From the NCBI GenBank assembly GCA_021234155.1, contig JAJEKV010000330.1:124001-188000 (forward strand): DNA of 64,000 bases, read 5' to 3'. The translations under genes were made by a program, and so were the position numbers. The notes under the pieces were generated by a model. It searched no databases. It saw only the letters and a list, made by a program, of their open reading frames with translations, and was not told the origin of the DNA. Below are positions 22,241 through 33,936 of the stretch, one piece after another (position 1 is the stretch's first letter; the number at the start of each line of letters is the position of its first letter). This DNA is from Isoetes taiwanensis (Eukaryota; Streptophyta; Lycopodiopsida; Isoetales; Isoetaceae).

Positions 22241-23793
22241 TTAGACACACCTAGGGGTTGGTGCACAAGTTAACATTTGAGTTTTAACCATAGGTTAGAA
22301 ATAATTAACTTTGAAAGAGATTATGAAAATACGATAAATACGGTATTCGTATCATGCTAGATATCTGATGGAATATCAGATATGAATAGTGAAGCTAAGT
22401 TTTAGAAGATTTTATTGTTAGTTTGGGAAAAGGGAAGATATTTTCCTTAACCTTAGGAGTAAGGGTATTTTAAAGGGGAAACGTCTTTTGTTTGGAAATT
22501 TCTGGAGAGCTTAGCCTGCGCCATCGAGCTTAGTTACAGAAGGAGAACAATCCAAGCAGGTGGGTTAACTGGAGCCAAAACCATAAGATTCCGTGAAGAT
22601 TCTTGGCCGCTAATGCTAGATTGATATGTTTGTTGTTGCTAAATTCACAGAAAGTATCTGGTTGTTCAAATCTGCCATTGTTGTTGTTCTTGCAGCCAGC
22701 GGATTATACAAGACAAACTCCTGTTATAAGTCTTGAAGCCGTTCCTTATCCATTCATGGCTTGATGTAGTTTGTTTTCTTTTTTCTTCCAGGAAGCCTAT
22801 GAATCTACCCCTGGCGGCCAAACACTTGTTCTCAGACTGAACGGCCTTGAATCCAGCTTCTATATGTCATGCAGAGAATCATTCCTTAAAATCGGCCTGA
22901 GATTTGCTTATTCCGGCCTGTTCCGGTCCTTCTCTGCTAAGATCCGATCATGTTTGCTGAGCCCACTTGTTCTACGCAGTCTTAAGTCTCTGTTATACCT
23001 ATTTGAAACCCTTTTGTATCGTTCTTCATCCATATTTTTCATTTGTTTTAAAAGCCATTGGTAGCTTAGTTGGTTAAGAGTTTATCCTGTTGCCCCATAG
23101 ACCCAAGTTCGAGTTTCTGTTTAAACTCAACTTTTGTCTAGCCTTTCCTTTTAAGTGTTTATGAAGTACCTATATACCAAGTACCCCTTATAGATTTCTT
23201 GCTAGTATTTAATGAATTGTTGGAACGTTTTCTATTTTGTGTTTTTCTAATGCATAACATGGTTTATGTGGAATGTTAATAAGATATAGATTAATCAGGT
23301 GAACGAACCCGCCCTTCGCCGATGCCTGAGGGGTCGGAGTTAGAGCATCGCATAACACCCGTGATTGGTGTGTGAACGCGGCATCCCGTCGCTAACGGTA
23401 ATGGAGAGCCCCGGGCGAGGGACCGATCATCCTCGGATAACATCAATAATTGATGATGTGTGTTGTGATGTTGTGTTTCTTTTCTCGCTGAAGTTGTGTT
23501 GCCATGCGCTTTCTTTCCCATTGTCTAGACCGTGTAACTGCTGCCCACTTAGTCCTTGTCCCGACTAATCCTCATCATTTCATTCTCTTTCTTACGCATT
23601 ATTCTAGTAGTTACGGACCGCTGAGCGAGGGAGCATGAGCCATAGAAGAGATGCTATTTTGTGTTGAATTCCTATGTAGTTCCAATTGTAACCTTTGAGT
23701 TATGAATATTATTAATGAAAGATATTTATTATTCTCGGGTCCCTATTCTCTCGCTTTTTTTATTCAGTGCTTAACGCCTAGGGAGCTGCTTCA
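22241..23793 (+). repeat. Right LTR (1553 bp)
   Basis: Colinear with the left LTR. It starts TTAGACACACC, two changes from TGTGACACACC, ends GCTGCTTCA and is followed by the target duplicate AAACA. The tRNA-like boxes are retained near 23060-23115. The region 23300-23420 is strongly diverged from its partner. Confidence 0.92.
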
Positions 23794-23798
23794 AAACA

Positions 23799-24229
23799 TG
23801 TAACGGGCACTTATCCGTATTCACATGTTTCTTTATTGTTTTGTAACCATTTGTGTCCTTGGACAATGTCGAAAGTGAAAAAGAGGGTCAAAGAAATGAA
23901 AGGGATGGCTCATTCCTTGGAGAATCGTATAGTATTCCATGTATCAAAAACATATGCATATCATCCGCAATAATCCTCGAGCGATCACAAATCGATGAAA
24001 GTATCACCTTGAGAAGAGGAGGATCAATTGATCATTGAACCAATCTGACGCCTTCCAAAAATTTTGATGTGGGTGGAGCTAATCACTCTACGCCAGCCTT
24101 CCACTCAAAGACCACTTCCGGATGTGTTTTTGGCTTTAGATAGTCGTGGACCGGCCAAGCTCTATCATCTCTAGTTCTAAAACACACACGAACATTTGCT
24201 CACAATCCATTCAAATATTTTAAATTGAA
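23799..24229. other. No recognisable gene
   Basis: Sequence right of the LTR element. One 61-codon ORF (23853-24038) has ordinary composition but no recognisable motif. Confidence 0.4.
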
Positions 24230-25690
24230 AAAGTACAACACATATCATAGAAATTTTTTACTTATATTGACTTTCAAAGAGTGTTACAAGATTCATTTAT
24301 GAAAATACTTGTGAAAGCATTTTCATGCAGCCATATACACTTCTTTTCAATCCGACATGTTCCACATTTGATGTTCCTTCACATAAGCCGCACACTTTCT
24401 CAGCAGCCTAAGTCCCTCCAGCCATGGTTTGAGTTGTTCAAAAAAGGAAATTGGAATCCAACCCGTCGAGCAAAACTATTTGGACATATCATTGTGTTCT
24501 ACCGGGTTGGCGTAACCCTTATATCCGGCCTGCCATCTATCAACAATGTGTTTGTCACCGGTATTTCCAAAATTTCTCGTACACTTTGGACAGATCCTTA
24601 AGGAAAATTTGGCTTATTAACCACTTTTAATTTTGTGTTGTGCAAACTATCCCGATTCCAAATAAAAAAGAAATCAGCCTCTTATATTCCCTCAAACAAC
24701 TTTCATCAACAAGTCAACATTACTTTAGCCATGCCGACCACAATGCAATCTCAAATTTTGAAAACGCCATTCTAAGAACTCCTGAAATCCAGCCCGAAAC
24801 CGCGAACTTTTGATGGTTAAATTTCGATGGTCACTGCTCTACCGATGTAGATCCTCTTTTCAAGTCATAAAACTTGCCTAAAACCCCATTAAAAATCCGT
24901 AACAAGGAGAATTTCGCTTAACCTCTTGGTTTTTTTGGTTGAGGTTGTATTGGACTGCTGAGCAGCCCGATGATCTTGTCCAGATCCTGTTTCTTTGTCA
25001 AACTTCATCACTTGTATCCCAAGATTTGGCTCATATTCAAAGACCAAAACTTTTTTCCGGGTGAAGGACCCGCATTTAATGAATTCAAGGAATTAATTTT
25101 CCCCCTAAATCGTGATGTACTAGGAATCTCTTCGGGATGGCTTCCAAATGGGTGAGTATTTATCTCAAGTGAATATAATTGAAATGAGGAAGACCACGTA
25201 AAATAAATAAATCATGTATGTGGCATCTAAGATTTACTTGATACGACGATTCAATTGACTATCCAAATTTCGCTTTTGGAGTTCTCCATCACCACAAATT
25301 CGGGATTGGACTTAGGAGTATCAAATGGGGTGAATTTGTGGTACAACCGGGAGGTATCTTGCGCCTCATAACCCATCGACGACGTGGATAATCTGGATAT
25401 CCTTGGTCTCAAATTTCGCACTCTCGAAAACACTAAGTCAAGAGACCCGCTTGGACAACATCGTATTCTTTCACCCCTCTTGGACTTCATTTGTGTCTAT
25501 TGGTTCTTGTGGTACCACTGAACACCAAAAGCCAAAAGCCATGTCTACTATAATGTGGGCACAATCGGGCCGCAGCAAAGTTCTAGAGTATTCGCAAAAC
25601 AAATTCAAAATCAACAGAGTCTTTAGGACGTGGGTTAGAGATGATAATATTTACCTCAAATGGTGTGATAGACATGGAATGTGATATCGG
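24230..25690 (-). pseudogene. Unrecognised decayed gene, minus strand
   Basis: One minus-strand frame from about 24600 down reads KCTRNFGNTGDKHIVDRWQA, GYANPVEHND, STGWIPISFFEQLKPWLEGL and LRKCAAYVKEHQMWNMSD, with only isolated stops. The Cys/His/Trp-rich, gene-like composition is unlike neighbouring shadows. Further up, minus frames near 24780-24740 (WISGVLRMAF) and 25250-25490 (RISRLSTSSMGYEAQDTS) may belong to the same gene. I do not recognise the family; a transposon protein is likely from the surroundings. Confidence 0.35.
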
Positions 25691-26239
25691 GTGACCGTGA
25701 TTTTGCTATCACAACGGGCAACATTTTACCCTCCCATTTCGCATAACGCCCACAAAATAGACAACCTTCATCACCCTTCTTCGGCCGTGAAGCATGGAAG
25801 TGCGGTGATCTAAAGGAGTGTCATGACCACTACGCCGTAAAAATCTCAAATCTTTGCATTCGGGAGGTAGCAAAGAAGAAGTCTTCACATACCTTTTAGC
25901 CCAATTTTAGTTTCGCTAATTCTTTATTTAATTGTTTCACCCTCGTGCAACATCAGTACCATTTAGCTCTTTTCATCCTTTAGTTCAAGCATACAACCCT
26001 AACACCCTCCTGCTGTTTTCTGGATTTGTCCGCCATGATTGATTGCCATCCGCAAATCACTCTAATTTCCGATGCTTTATGCTCCATCAACTCAATCTTT
26101 TTTTGATATCATTTTTCCTATCCTCGCTTGTTTGTAATCATTGCCTCGTGATCTATCAAACCTACCGATGTTGGGTACCCAACCATTCCTTCACAAGTCC
26201 GACATAGTCTCAGAAAACAAAACAATACGTGATATGTGT

Positions 26240-26665
26240 CTCCTAACATAGTGGTAAATCATTACAATCACACCACACAACACAAGTAGTTCTCATCACC
26301 CATTATACACCGTCAACACACAACATACGACAGACAAGACACACCACAACAACACTGTGGTGGTGGTGGTGATGGTGGGGTGGTGGTGGTGGTGGTGTGT
26401 GTGTGGTAGTGGTGGTGGTGTGGTGGTGGGGTTTGGTGGTGGTGGTGGTGGTGGGGTATGGGTGGTGGTGGAGTGGTGGTGGTGGTGGTGGGTGGTGGTG
26501 GTGGTGGTGGTGGTGGTGTGGTGGTGGTGGTGGTGGTGGTGGTGGTGGTGGTGGTGGTGGTGGTGGAGGTGGTGGGGAGTGTGGCATGGGGAGATGGTAG
26601 ATTTGTAGTGGCGGGATATGGGGCGTGGGGGACATGGTGGGATGCCAACGCATCCCACCACCACA
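26240..26665. repeat. GGT/CCA low-complexity block with strand switches
   Basis: 26264-26355 is CA-rich (ACCACACAACAC), then 26355-26580 is (GTG)n/(GGT)n with a pure run of about 20 triplets near 26520-26565, and 26650-26665 returns to CCCACCACCAC. The order C-strand, G-strand, C-strand is opposite to the block at 15700-16455. ORFs up to 141 codons here are His/Pro/Thr or Gly/Val/Trp runs without coding meaning. Confidence 0.85.
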
Positions 26666-26979
26666 CATACTGAATGCATCCATCACGATGGCATCATATA
26701 GACACAACATGACAATACAACCTAACATGATGCAAAATGGTAGTAGACATAACCGGATTCTTGAAGTGGATTTGATGTTACCTTTTCGGTTGATAGAAAC
26801 ACCTTAGATCTTGAGATTTTTTTCTGTAACACAACTAATAATTGAACATACCGCAATGGCATGTTTTGGTCTCGTAACATTGCTCGCTCGCTTTTTTGAT
26901 TGTGAGTTCGGGATTGAATGTGTGGTCTAGAGGAACCCGATTTGGTTTTTTCCCCTATCATCTTCATCATCCCCTGCCA

Positions 26980-27480
26980 CTTTACTATTTTCCTCCTCGC
27001 CGTTGGATTTGCCTATGCTTCTTGGGTCTAGAAGAACTGCCTCCGCTCTCATCGAGTTTTATAATAACCGAGAAGTTTCTTCCACTAATCTCCCTTTTAT
27101 ATGCAAATAATATCGGGCCTGTGTTCAGGAGAGCCATTCCACCCCATGTATGTGGCTTCCTGTAACTTTTGTAAATTTGCATGAACTCTTTGTATTGTTC
27201 ATTGCCGATTCTTCAACCCGCATAAGAAAACATATGCCTTAATTTTTTCGCTTGAACAAAACATTTGGGGAAAATACCAGAATGCATTTATTTGGAACTC
27301 CTCACCCCAAAGCTTCTTTATATCTTCGGGGCACAATCTCTTGTTTGAGGAGAGATTTCATCGTGGTAACCAAGTATGCTCAATTACTCCATTAGGTTCA
27401 ATCGGGCAAGAAGTTTGCAAAAACGTAGAAGAGGTCATTATTTCTTAATTCAAAAGGTGGACAATGATGACGGCATAAAA
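26980..27480 (-). pseudogene. Possible OTU-like or retroelement fragment
   Basis: The minus strand encodes KEFMQIYKSYRKPHTWGGMA then LLNTGPILFAYKREISGRNF (27070-27190), preceded by PKNIKKLWGEEFQINAFW-like residues in another frame (about 27290). The TWGG followed by a hydrophobic stretch faintly resembles OTU-type cysteine protease domains, but no catalytic Cys is visible. The assignment is weak; it could equally be an unrelated transposon fragment. Confidence 0.2.
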
Positions 27481-27599
27481 TTCAAATAACCGACGCCATT
27501 AATTCAAGACCGCACCCGCTTCTAGATGCACCCACCCGATTCTACCCAAAGGTGGTGCTAAAATGTATGCCAAAATGCACGCTATTGATACACCCACAG

Positions 27600-27880
27600 C
27601 TGCTTTTACCCAAAAGCCTTTAATTTGTTGCAAAGTTTAACATAGTCCTCACTTAGTGGTCTATAGTCCTCATAGTCCTTTACTTGCCTTATAATAACAC
27701 CGCTTTAATTTTTCTTTTGAAGATGTATTATTTTGCCCGGCTTAGATTAATGATAAGTTAATATGGTATTTCCGCCAAGACTTTGTATATTTAGCCATAT
27801 ACCATGGTATTTATGGCCAATATACCATGGTATTTCGGCTATATACCATGGTATTTTTGGCCAATGCTATTTGTGGCCAA
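27600..27880 (+). repeat. Diverged copy of the 299-bp satellite
   Basis: Matches the 12964-13595 array in order: AAAGCCTTTAATTTGTT, ACATAGTCCTCACTTA, CCTTATAATAACA, TTAATATGGTATTTC, then three repeats of ATATACCATGGTATTT with GGCC. It has a small internal duplication of TATAGTCCTCATAGTCCT. It is a single unit rather than an array. Confidence 0.85.
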
Positions 27881-28059
27881 CACCCTCATCCTTCATGAAC
27901 CCGTTATATGACATGTGGGTTTCTAATATACGCGGTCAAGATGTAAATCAACCAATCAATTCGGGCTTTCTCTCAAAGCATGCTTAGAGACCTCTAATCT
28001 TCTCTTCATGTGGCCATGGTAAGACTCTATGCCAGCATTTGTCTCTTTGCTGCCGTGGA

Positions 28060-28790
28060 GGATATATCCTTGTCGAATTATCCAATATGTGATGTTATTG
28101 ATTTAGACCTTGTTCATATACCTTACAACCCTCTTTTCACATCTTGTACTTTTCCTTGAATTCATCCAGCTTTCAATGCCCTTTACGACAAGCCCCCACA
28201 TAATCAATGGTCCTTCTTTGATCACATTCCACACAAGTGGTATACATGATATGCCCCAGGTTCTTAAACATTTCCCTCTCACCTTCCATGGATCTATAAA
28301 ACCCTATTCTATTCTTTTCTTATTCTTGACGACTTCAAGAGCGTTTCATCCAGCTTCTTCTCACATGCCAAATACATAACCTCAATATTGGTTCTAGGCC
28401 ACACATCCTTCAAGGCATTGATCTCAAGTTGTGCGCCATCCACAATGAAACATGAAGGTTCCTGTGGTGGGTCCTCCCTATGTATACCGGGGCTTCTTTC
28501 ATTGCAACCAGCCAAGGGTGGATATCTTCCCGGGGTGGCACTAGAGGTTAGAACCAAGCAACATGGACACTATTTCCATGCTGCCATATACTAGCAGTGG
28601 TATACAAGCCAGAACAATGATCATTGGTCTTGAAGGTTGAGTCCATGGCTACAATATTCCCTCGTCCATGTTCCAACAAGACTTTCATTTGAAAGGGGGT
28701 GATGATGCCCAAAATAAAAGGGACACTGTGGAGCATCCATGTGTCAGCAGCCACCTTATGGGACAAGTTATACAAAAATCATCCGTGAAA
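28060..28790 (-). pseudogene. MULE-like transposase remnant
   Basis: Minus-strand frames read VAMDSTFKTNDHCSGLYTTA (about 28600-28660), VAWVLTSSATPGRYPPLAGC (about 28500-28560), and SCFIVDGAQLEINALKDVWP (about 28410-28465). A degenerate stretch of about 300 bp follows (GAYHVYHLC near 28240). The D-x-TFKTN box followed by a hydrophobic/Gly segment, and FI-D--L-EINA--.-WP, match the first and second catalytic regions of MULE (Mutator) transposases with C-terminal SWIM zinc finger as I know them. One frameshift joins the two ORFs at 28548-28557. No terminal inverted repeats were located. Confidence 0.5.
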
Positions 28791-29814
28791 TGTGAATTCA
28801 TCATCTCGTTTGGGAGCATTGGGGTGCATCCTATGCTTTAAGAACCATTACTCCTCATGTTGATGATAGACTTCCGGGAGTGGTGTTCTGAGCAACATGG
28901 AGCTACATCGCCTTCTACACTTTGATAACCATGGAGCTACATCAGCCTTGTTCTAAAGCATTGGGGATCCTCCATTCCATGGGCACTATGCCTTTACTAT
29001 CAACATGTCTCATCTCATAGAATGTTACATATCTCTAAGCCACATACAACCGCTGGCCTCGAAAATGGTACTTGCAACCTCGCCAATACTCATTCCTCTC
29101 CTCTTGAGTAGGAAGGATCCTTCCTCTTAGCTTTAGCAATTGTAGCTCGATGTTTTATCTTTTGATCTCATGAGTGCACTCACGCCCTCAAAGCTATAGC
29201 CGCATCGTGAGGGCTACAAAGAAGAAGACTACTTTAATTATTAACCTAAGTAAAGAAAGAAGTCCGGCCAAACTAATTGAAACCAATTTCCTTACTAACA
29301 AACTTGTGTGTCCAAACAATCAAATCAAATCGCATACCATGCAAGAAATGGCTTACTTGGTTAACTTCAAGTGCATGTCGATCAACTTTCTTGGCTGATT
29401 CCCCGCCCCTCCCCGAGATCCACGCCTCGAAGGTGGTATTGCATCCTCGGCAAATTCTCGGCCTTCGGCCCACAAAACTCGAACCCTATTGTGGGGATAT
29501 AGCATACATGTATAGAAACAGACTGGTGTGGAGTGGTGGTTTTGGCTACATAGACATGATGTCGATCTCCCATTGCAATTGCAAATTAGAAAATAAAACA
29601 GGGACGGGATTTCAAACTGGGAGCAAAGAAAAGCTTCGGAAAATCACAAATGCAACAAAGATACCTAAAGCTGCTGAAAAATGCCGCCACAAATTGCTCT
29701 TATTAGTCCAAATGCAGATTTCGGTAAGAGTCCAACCATGGCCAATTCGCCCTGGGTCGACACCGCACTCCCCTCGGAATGAAAGGGAGCGTAAAAATTG
29801 AGAGCAGATTTAGG
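28791..29814. other. No recognisable gene
   Basis: Mixed sequence. The longest frame (29277-29801, 174 codons) overlaps minus-strand ORFs and shows no family motif. The 18-mer GAGTCCAACCATGGCCA is repeated near 29728 and 29815. Confidence 0.4.
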
Positions 29815-30118
29815 AGTCCAACCATGGCCATCTCACGTAAATACCATCTCAAAAAAATGGCCCCCTTTCTTGAATGCACCGCCCGGAAGGTACCACTTGA
29901 ATGTGTGGGCTTGTGCGAAGGAAGTACCCGGGCAGCAGACCCTGGTATGTTCATACGCGATTGAATTGCGCGGTTCAGATGCATGCCCGAATGGCATGCC
30001 GGGATTAATGCCTCCCATCGCATTTGGATGGGCATGGCCTGGCTGATCACCAGAGTCCGAAAATACCGATCGAGATTTGGCCAGAAAGACCGGATCCCAG
30101 ACTCCAAATACGGGGGTT
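29815..30118 (-). repeat. Dispersed repeat, inverted partner at 10830-11140
   Basis: The reverse complement of this stretch aligns with 10830-11140 throughout. Here it lies immediately downstream of the copia gag remnant on the same strand, which suggests it is the part of the copia element following gag. The minus ORF 29833-30192 (119 codons) spans it, but the partner copy does not keep that frame. Confidence 0.7.
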
Positions 30119-30189
30119 TGGATCTTTAGCGTCTTGGAAAGAACTTTAACATCTCTAGAATCAGAAGATTTAGAATGCAAATCAGCAAG

Positions 30190-30600
30190 CATTAAGGTAT
30201 CAAAAGGTATTGATTTGGTCTACTGTTGCCAGATGGCTTTAGCCTTTACACAATCCATGGCCTTGTCAAAAGTATAGTAAAAAAGCCGTCCTTTTAAATT
30301 TATGACAATGCCTTCAAAAGGCTTGGACAAACTATTTAAGAGCATGCATACTTTTATCCTCTCTAATAGCAATCTGAGTTGCATACAATTCATCCAGAAG
30401 ATATTTCATTTGGCATCATGCTCCATAAAATCCCTATTATTAGAGAGGTGAAGAGTGTACAATTGCTTGCGTAGAGCAAGGCAATTTTCTAGCAAGATTA
30501 GATGCATAATGATTTAGCGACATTTGGCAAATCTCACGAGTAGAAATTGCCCCTTTTACCTAACGTGCAAGGGTATCTTCTAAACTGGAGCAACAGTTAT
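30190..30600 (-). mobile_element. Ty1/copia gag remnant
   Basis: Minus frames read REICQMSLNHY with NLARKL (about 30480-30540), ALRKQLYTLHLSNNRDFMEH (about 30410-30475), DELYATQIAIREDK after a shift (about 30350-30400), and LLNSLSKPFEGIVINLKGR plus TFDKAMDC (about 30250-30330). These are the conserved stretches of the UBN2-type copia gag in the usual order. Several frameshifts and stops are present. Confidence 0.7.
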
Positions 30601-31385
30601 GGTGCCCAACATTGCTAGGCATCAATGCGCATAATAAAACTGACATTGGCAATCCCAGTTACTATAGGTTGAATTCCAGATAGGATTTTGTGGCGCAATT
30701 TGTCACCAAAAGGATACGTCAATATGCTGGAGCCAGAAAACATCAAATTATTATTGATGGCCTTATATTGTGTGCAACCTAGAAGTAAGAATTATAGTGG
30801 AGAAATTCGAATAGGTATTTTAATTGGCTTTTTTGCTTGCAAAGGTCATTCTTGCACTGTGACTCACTTGAAAACAACAACATCCTGATAGATAGGCTTT
30901 TCATTCATCTCAGCAGTTTTTTCTACAATGGTATAGGGTGGGTAGCTGCACATCGCAGGCTAACCAAAAAATGAAAAACATAGGGAATATCCAGTTATAA
31001 CACATGGACCCTAAATCAAATTGTGTGCTACAGATGTTGGCTAGTGTACCTGCCGAGAGCTTATCACCGGGATTAAAAAACCCCTCCCTTTCGGGTTTAC
31101 GAGGAAAAACCCTAGCGATAAAATCTCGGCAAGGGGCTTGGACAATGCAGGGCTGCTAAACGTTCCCAATAAAACCCACGCCCACGTAGAATATCAAGTC
31201 GCAAGATCACCCCCGGACTTGCACACATCACCAACGTAAAAACTAATAGCAAAAACCCCAAAAGCGAGGGGTGGTCACGCGTGCCACGCCGCAAAAACAA
31301 CATTTACACCTCGAAAAAAGTGAGGGCTGGTCACGCCGTACACGCGACAATTATAACAAATATGAACATATAAATGACAATTTTA
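30601..31385. other. No recognisable gene
   Basis: Contains weak upstream gag-like traces on the minus strand to about 30700, then sequence without motifs. Two similar GTGGTCACGC-type segments (GAGGGGTGGTCACGCGTGCC at 31266 and GAGGGCTGGTCACGCCGTAC at 31322) are a short local duplication. Confidence 0.4.
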
Positions 31386-31392
31386 AGGGGAG

Positions 31393-31590
31393 GGAAAGGG
31401 AGCCATAGATACTGGCCGAGAGATGAGAAAGCCGATGAAACGCCGATGAAGAACTCGCAATAAATAGCGATCCCCAACTTGATGAACGGCCTAAAAATGC
31501 ATGCGCGATGCATGCATGCGGACGACATAATGCATGCATGCTCGCCTTGTGCAAGAATGTTGATCGCTACGCGAATCGATGATATTCTTG
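31393..31590 (+). repeat. ATGCAT-rich module, copy A0
   Basis: About 195-bp module that recurs at 31795-31985 and 34000-34190. Landmarks are GATGAAACGCCGATGAAGAA, CAATAAATAGCGATCCCC, two ATGCATGCATG palindromes and CTTGTGCAAGAATGTTGATC. This copy is outside the 2.2-kb tandem duplication and is partial. Confidence 0.85.
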
Positions 31591-31737
31591 CAATGCGACT
31601 GCTGCGGAAAAACAACAACATCCCGATCTGGCGATACCGAGAACTTCAAATACTAGATCCGAGGAGAAAAGTTGAAGATTGTCCTATGCTCGACAAAAGG
31701 ACAAAGATAGAAGAGGTTAGAATGGATATGAATGGTC

Positions 31738-33936
31738 AAGAAAGAGTAGCCCATGCAAGAAGAAGCCCCTCCTCCGCATGAGATCAAAGAATAGAAGCCA
31801 TGGATACCGGCCGAGATGAAAAAAGCCCGGATGAAACGCCGATGAAGAACTCGCAATAAATAGCGATCCCCCAACCCCGATGAACGGCCTAAAAAATGTG
31901 GGCGCGATGCATGCATGCGACGCACGCAATGCATGCATGCTCGTCTTGTGCAAGAATGTCGATCCGCTACGCGAATCAATGACATTATTGTAATGTCTTT
32001 CTTTTTTGTATGTTTCCTTAATTCGTTTGTTGGTTATGTGTGGAAGAGGTGATCTTCAGGTTTATCAATGCAACGTGGCAATGTGAATGGAACGTGCCAT
32101 TCATAGATTTGTGCCTAGGGATTATTTGTTTGTTCAACACAAAAAATCAATATGGATTTTTCCAAGATTGTTCTTTTGTTTTATGTTGTTATTCTTTCTT
32201 ATCTGGACTTTGGGCCTGGCATAGGCATTTAAAAATGACGTTACAATATAAACAATGTGCCTTACATAGAATGGCACGTGGATCCTGAATCATTCTAAGC
32301 CTGAATCCGGAATCATGCTAAGCCCATCTGCATCTAGCTATGCAGGCCTTGTCTTCCTGCAAAACCAAGAATGAAACATTTCTAGGGTCTCCCGCCCACT
32401 AGAAGCCCATGGCTCTCAATCTGCCCCGTACATCATGACTACCAGTACACAAGCCACCCCTTGCTGGGAAAGGGGAGCGCATGCCCTGCTACATGTTAAG
32501 CAAACTACCACAAAATCTTCAAAATAATTGCAGACGGATTATGAGGAGTTGCTCCACTCAATAGATCTTATTCTTGCCAACTCCTGGCATCTGCTCAAAG
32601 AAAGTTTACAGCCTAGTACTAATAATGGAAGCAGCGTCTTCTTCTTCCTTACCATAGTACTATAGAAGAGCATCACTTCTTTCCAGCCTTTGCCTTTTTG
32701 CCCAGACTTTAAAGATCCCTTCCGAAAAATGTTCTAGCAAAGGTTTCTGTACTAGCAGTGCTCTCCTTCTTCCTTAGGCGGTGAATACTATAGCTATGCT
32801 TACATTGTTTTCCTGAAAACTGTATGACCTTCTCCCAGTCGGCATACTAGAAGTAACCAAGAAAAGATATATCTTAAATACAGCTCCTCCCCATAACCTT
32901 GGCCACTAACCTGAGGCACAGCTCCCCTGACCGGAAATCTTGTGGAAGATGCTGAAATATGCAGCAGAAAACCAGGTATGCCGTCCTTGCCAAGCAACAC
33001 AGAAGCCCCTGGATCGTTAGAAGCTGAAAGATAAGGAAGGAAGGCTTTCCTGATTAGTAGCACAAAAGGGAACAAAAGAGTGGAAAAACCCAGCTGCATA
33101 GAACCGATTCCTGCAGCCCTGTTATCTGAAGTGCAGATCCCTAATGGCCCTCCAGCAGCTTGCCAGAAAACGACTCACCAAGCAACAGAGACGGCCACAA
33201 CCGTCTCCTACTTTTCGGCCAAGAACTTGGCCGCCATCACCGGCCCGTTTTCATCCACTTTTTCCACTATTTTGCTGGATTTTGTTTTAAAAGTCTAGAC
33301 ATAGATGTGAATGGAAAATTATTTTAAGGTTATTGAAAAGTTAAGTGAACTGAAGCTGAAGTGCCCAATACCAAAATGAAACGAAAGCGTAACAAACATG
33401 TGTCGAGTTGTGATGCAACAAATGTAATGGCAAAACTCCATTGCAAGTTTGTATATGTGGTTGCACCTTTTTAACCCAAGAGCTAGAACGCCAAAAGCTG
33501 CAACTATAGTAGATGTAACTTTAAAATTTAAGGAATATGCAATCTACCACAGAAAAAGAGCTACAACAGCCTAACTCATGGGGATGCCATAGTCTCATGA
33601 GGATGTCACAGTTTAGTTGCATGATGAGGAAATAATACAATAGAACATACCCTCTAAAAGTTGTGGTGCATTATCACCACCACAACAGCTAGCAATGGAT
33701 AAAACAAAAGGCTTGCATATGCGGCAAACAACATTGAAAGTTGAGTTTCCAAAACGCATCTATCTACCATTGGAAAGTAGCCTCCCAATACTTAAGACAG
33801 AACTTGCCTGTATGCTTCAAATAATCTTACCTCATAAAGGATTTGAAATAGAAGTCGAAGAATTGGTGCTTGCAGTTGTTGTTAACATCAGTCGTGCCCA
33901 TTTCCTTTCCACAATAAAATCATCTCCAAGCACACG
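31738..33936 (+). repeat. 2.2-kb tandem duplication, unit 1 (uninterrupted)
   Basis: Starts AAGAAAGAGTAGCCCATGCA. It contains the ATGCAT module (31795-31985), a block to 33095 shared with 34190-35260, and a block from 33096 shared with 45441-46302. Its internal junction CCCAGCT|GCATAG at 33095/33096 is the empty-site counterpart of the 10.2-kb insertion in unit 2. ORFs within (e.g. 32800-33099 minus) recur in unit 2 but show no recognisable domain, and the pattern of differences does not suggest coding constraint. Confidence 0.88.

Larger units (their letters stand above)
19142..23798 (+). mobile_element. Gag-only LTR retrotransposon (TR-GAG type) with target duplication
   Basis: Two 1.55-kb direct repeats flank only 1.5 kb of internal sequence. 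The flanking 5-bp duplication AAACA is at 19142-19146 and 23794-23798; the match extends to AAACATG if the LTR is taken to start two bases later. The LTR begins TGTGACACACC (TTAGACACACC in the right copy) and ends GCTGCTTCA, giving TG...CA termini. Inside are a degenerate initiator-Met primer-binding site, a decayed gag with one zinc knuckle, and a purine tract. No protease, RT, RNase H or integrase is present and there is no room for them, so the element needed a partner for transposition. LTR divergence, with many indels, suggests an old insertion. Confidence 0.9.

Noticed and set aside
26296-26728. 141- and 127-codon poly-His/Thr/Pro ORFs
   Set aside because: Product of the GGT/CCA microsatellite, open in several frames at once.
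29277-29801. 174-codon plus ORF as a gene
   Set aside because: Overlaps two minus ORFs, has no domain, and composition matches local non-coding sequence.
32800-33099. A conserved 99-codon minus gene shared with 34965-35240
   Set aside because: Conservation follows from the 2.2-kb tandem duplication as a whole; surrounding non-coding DNA is equally similar.
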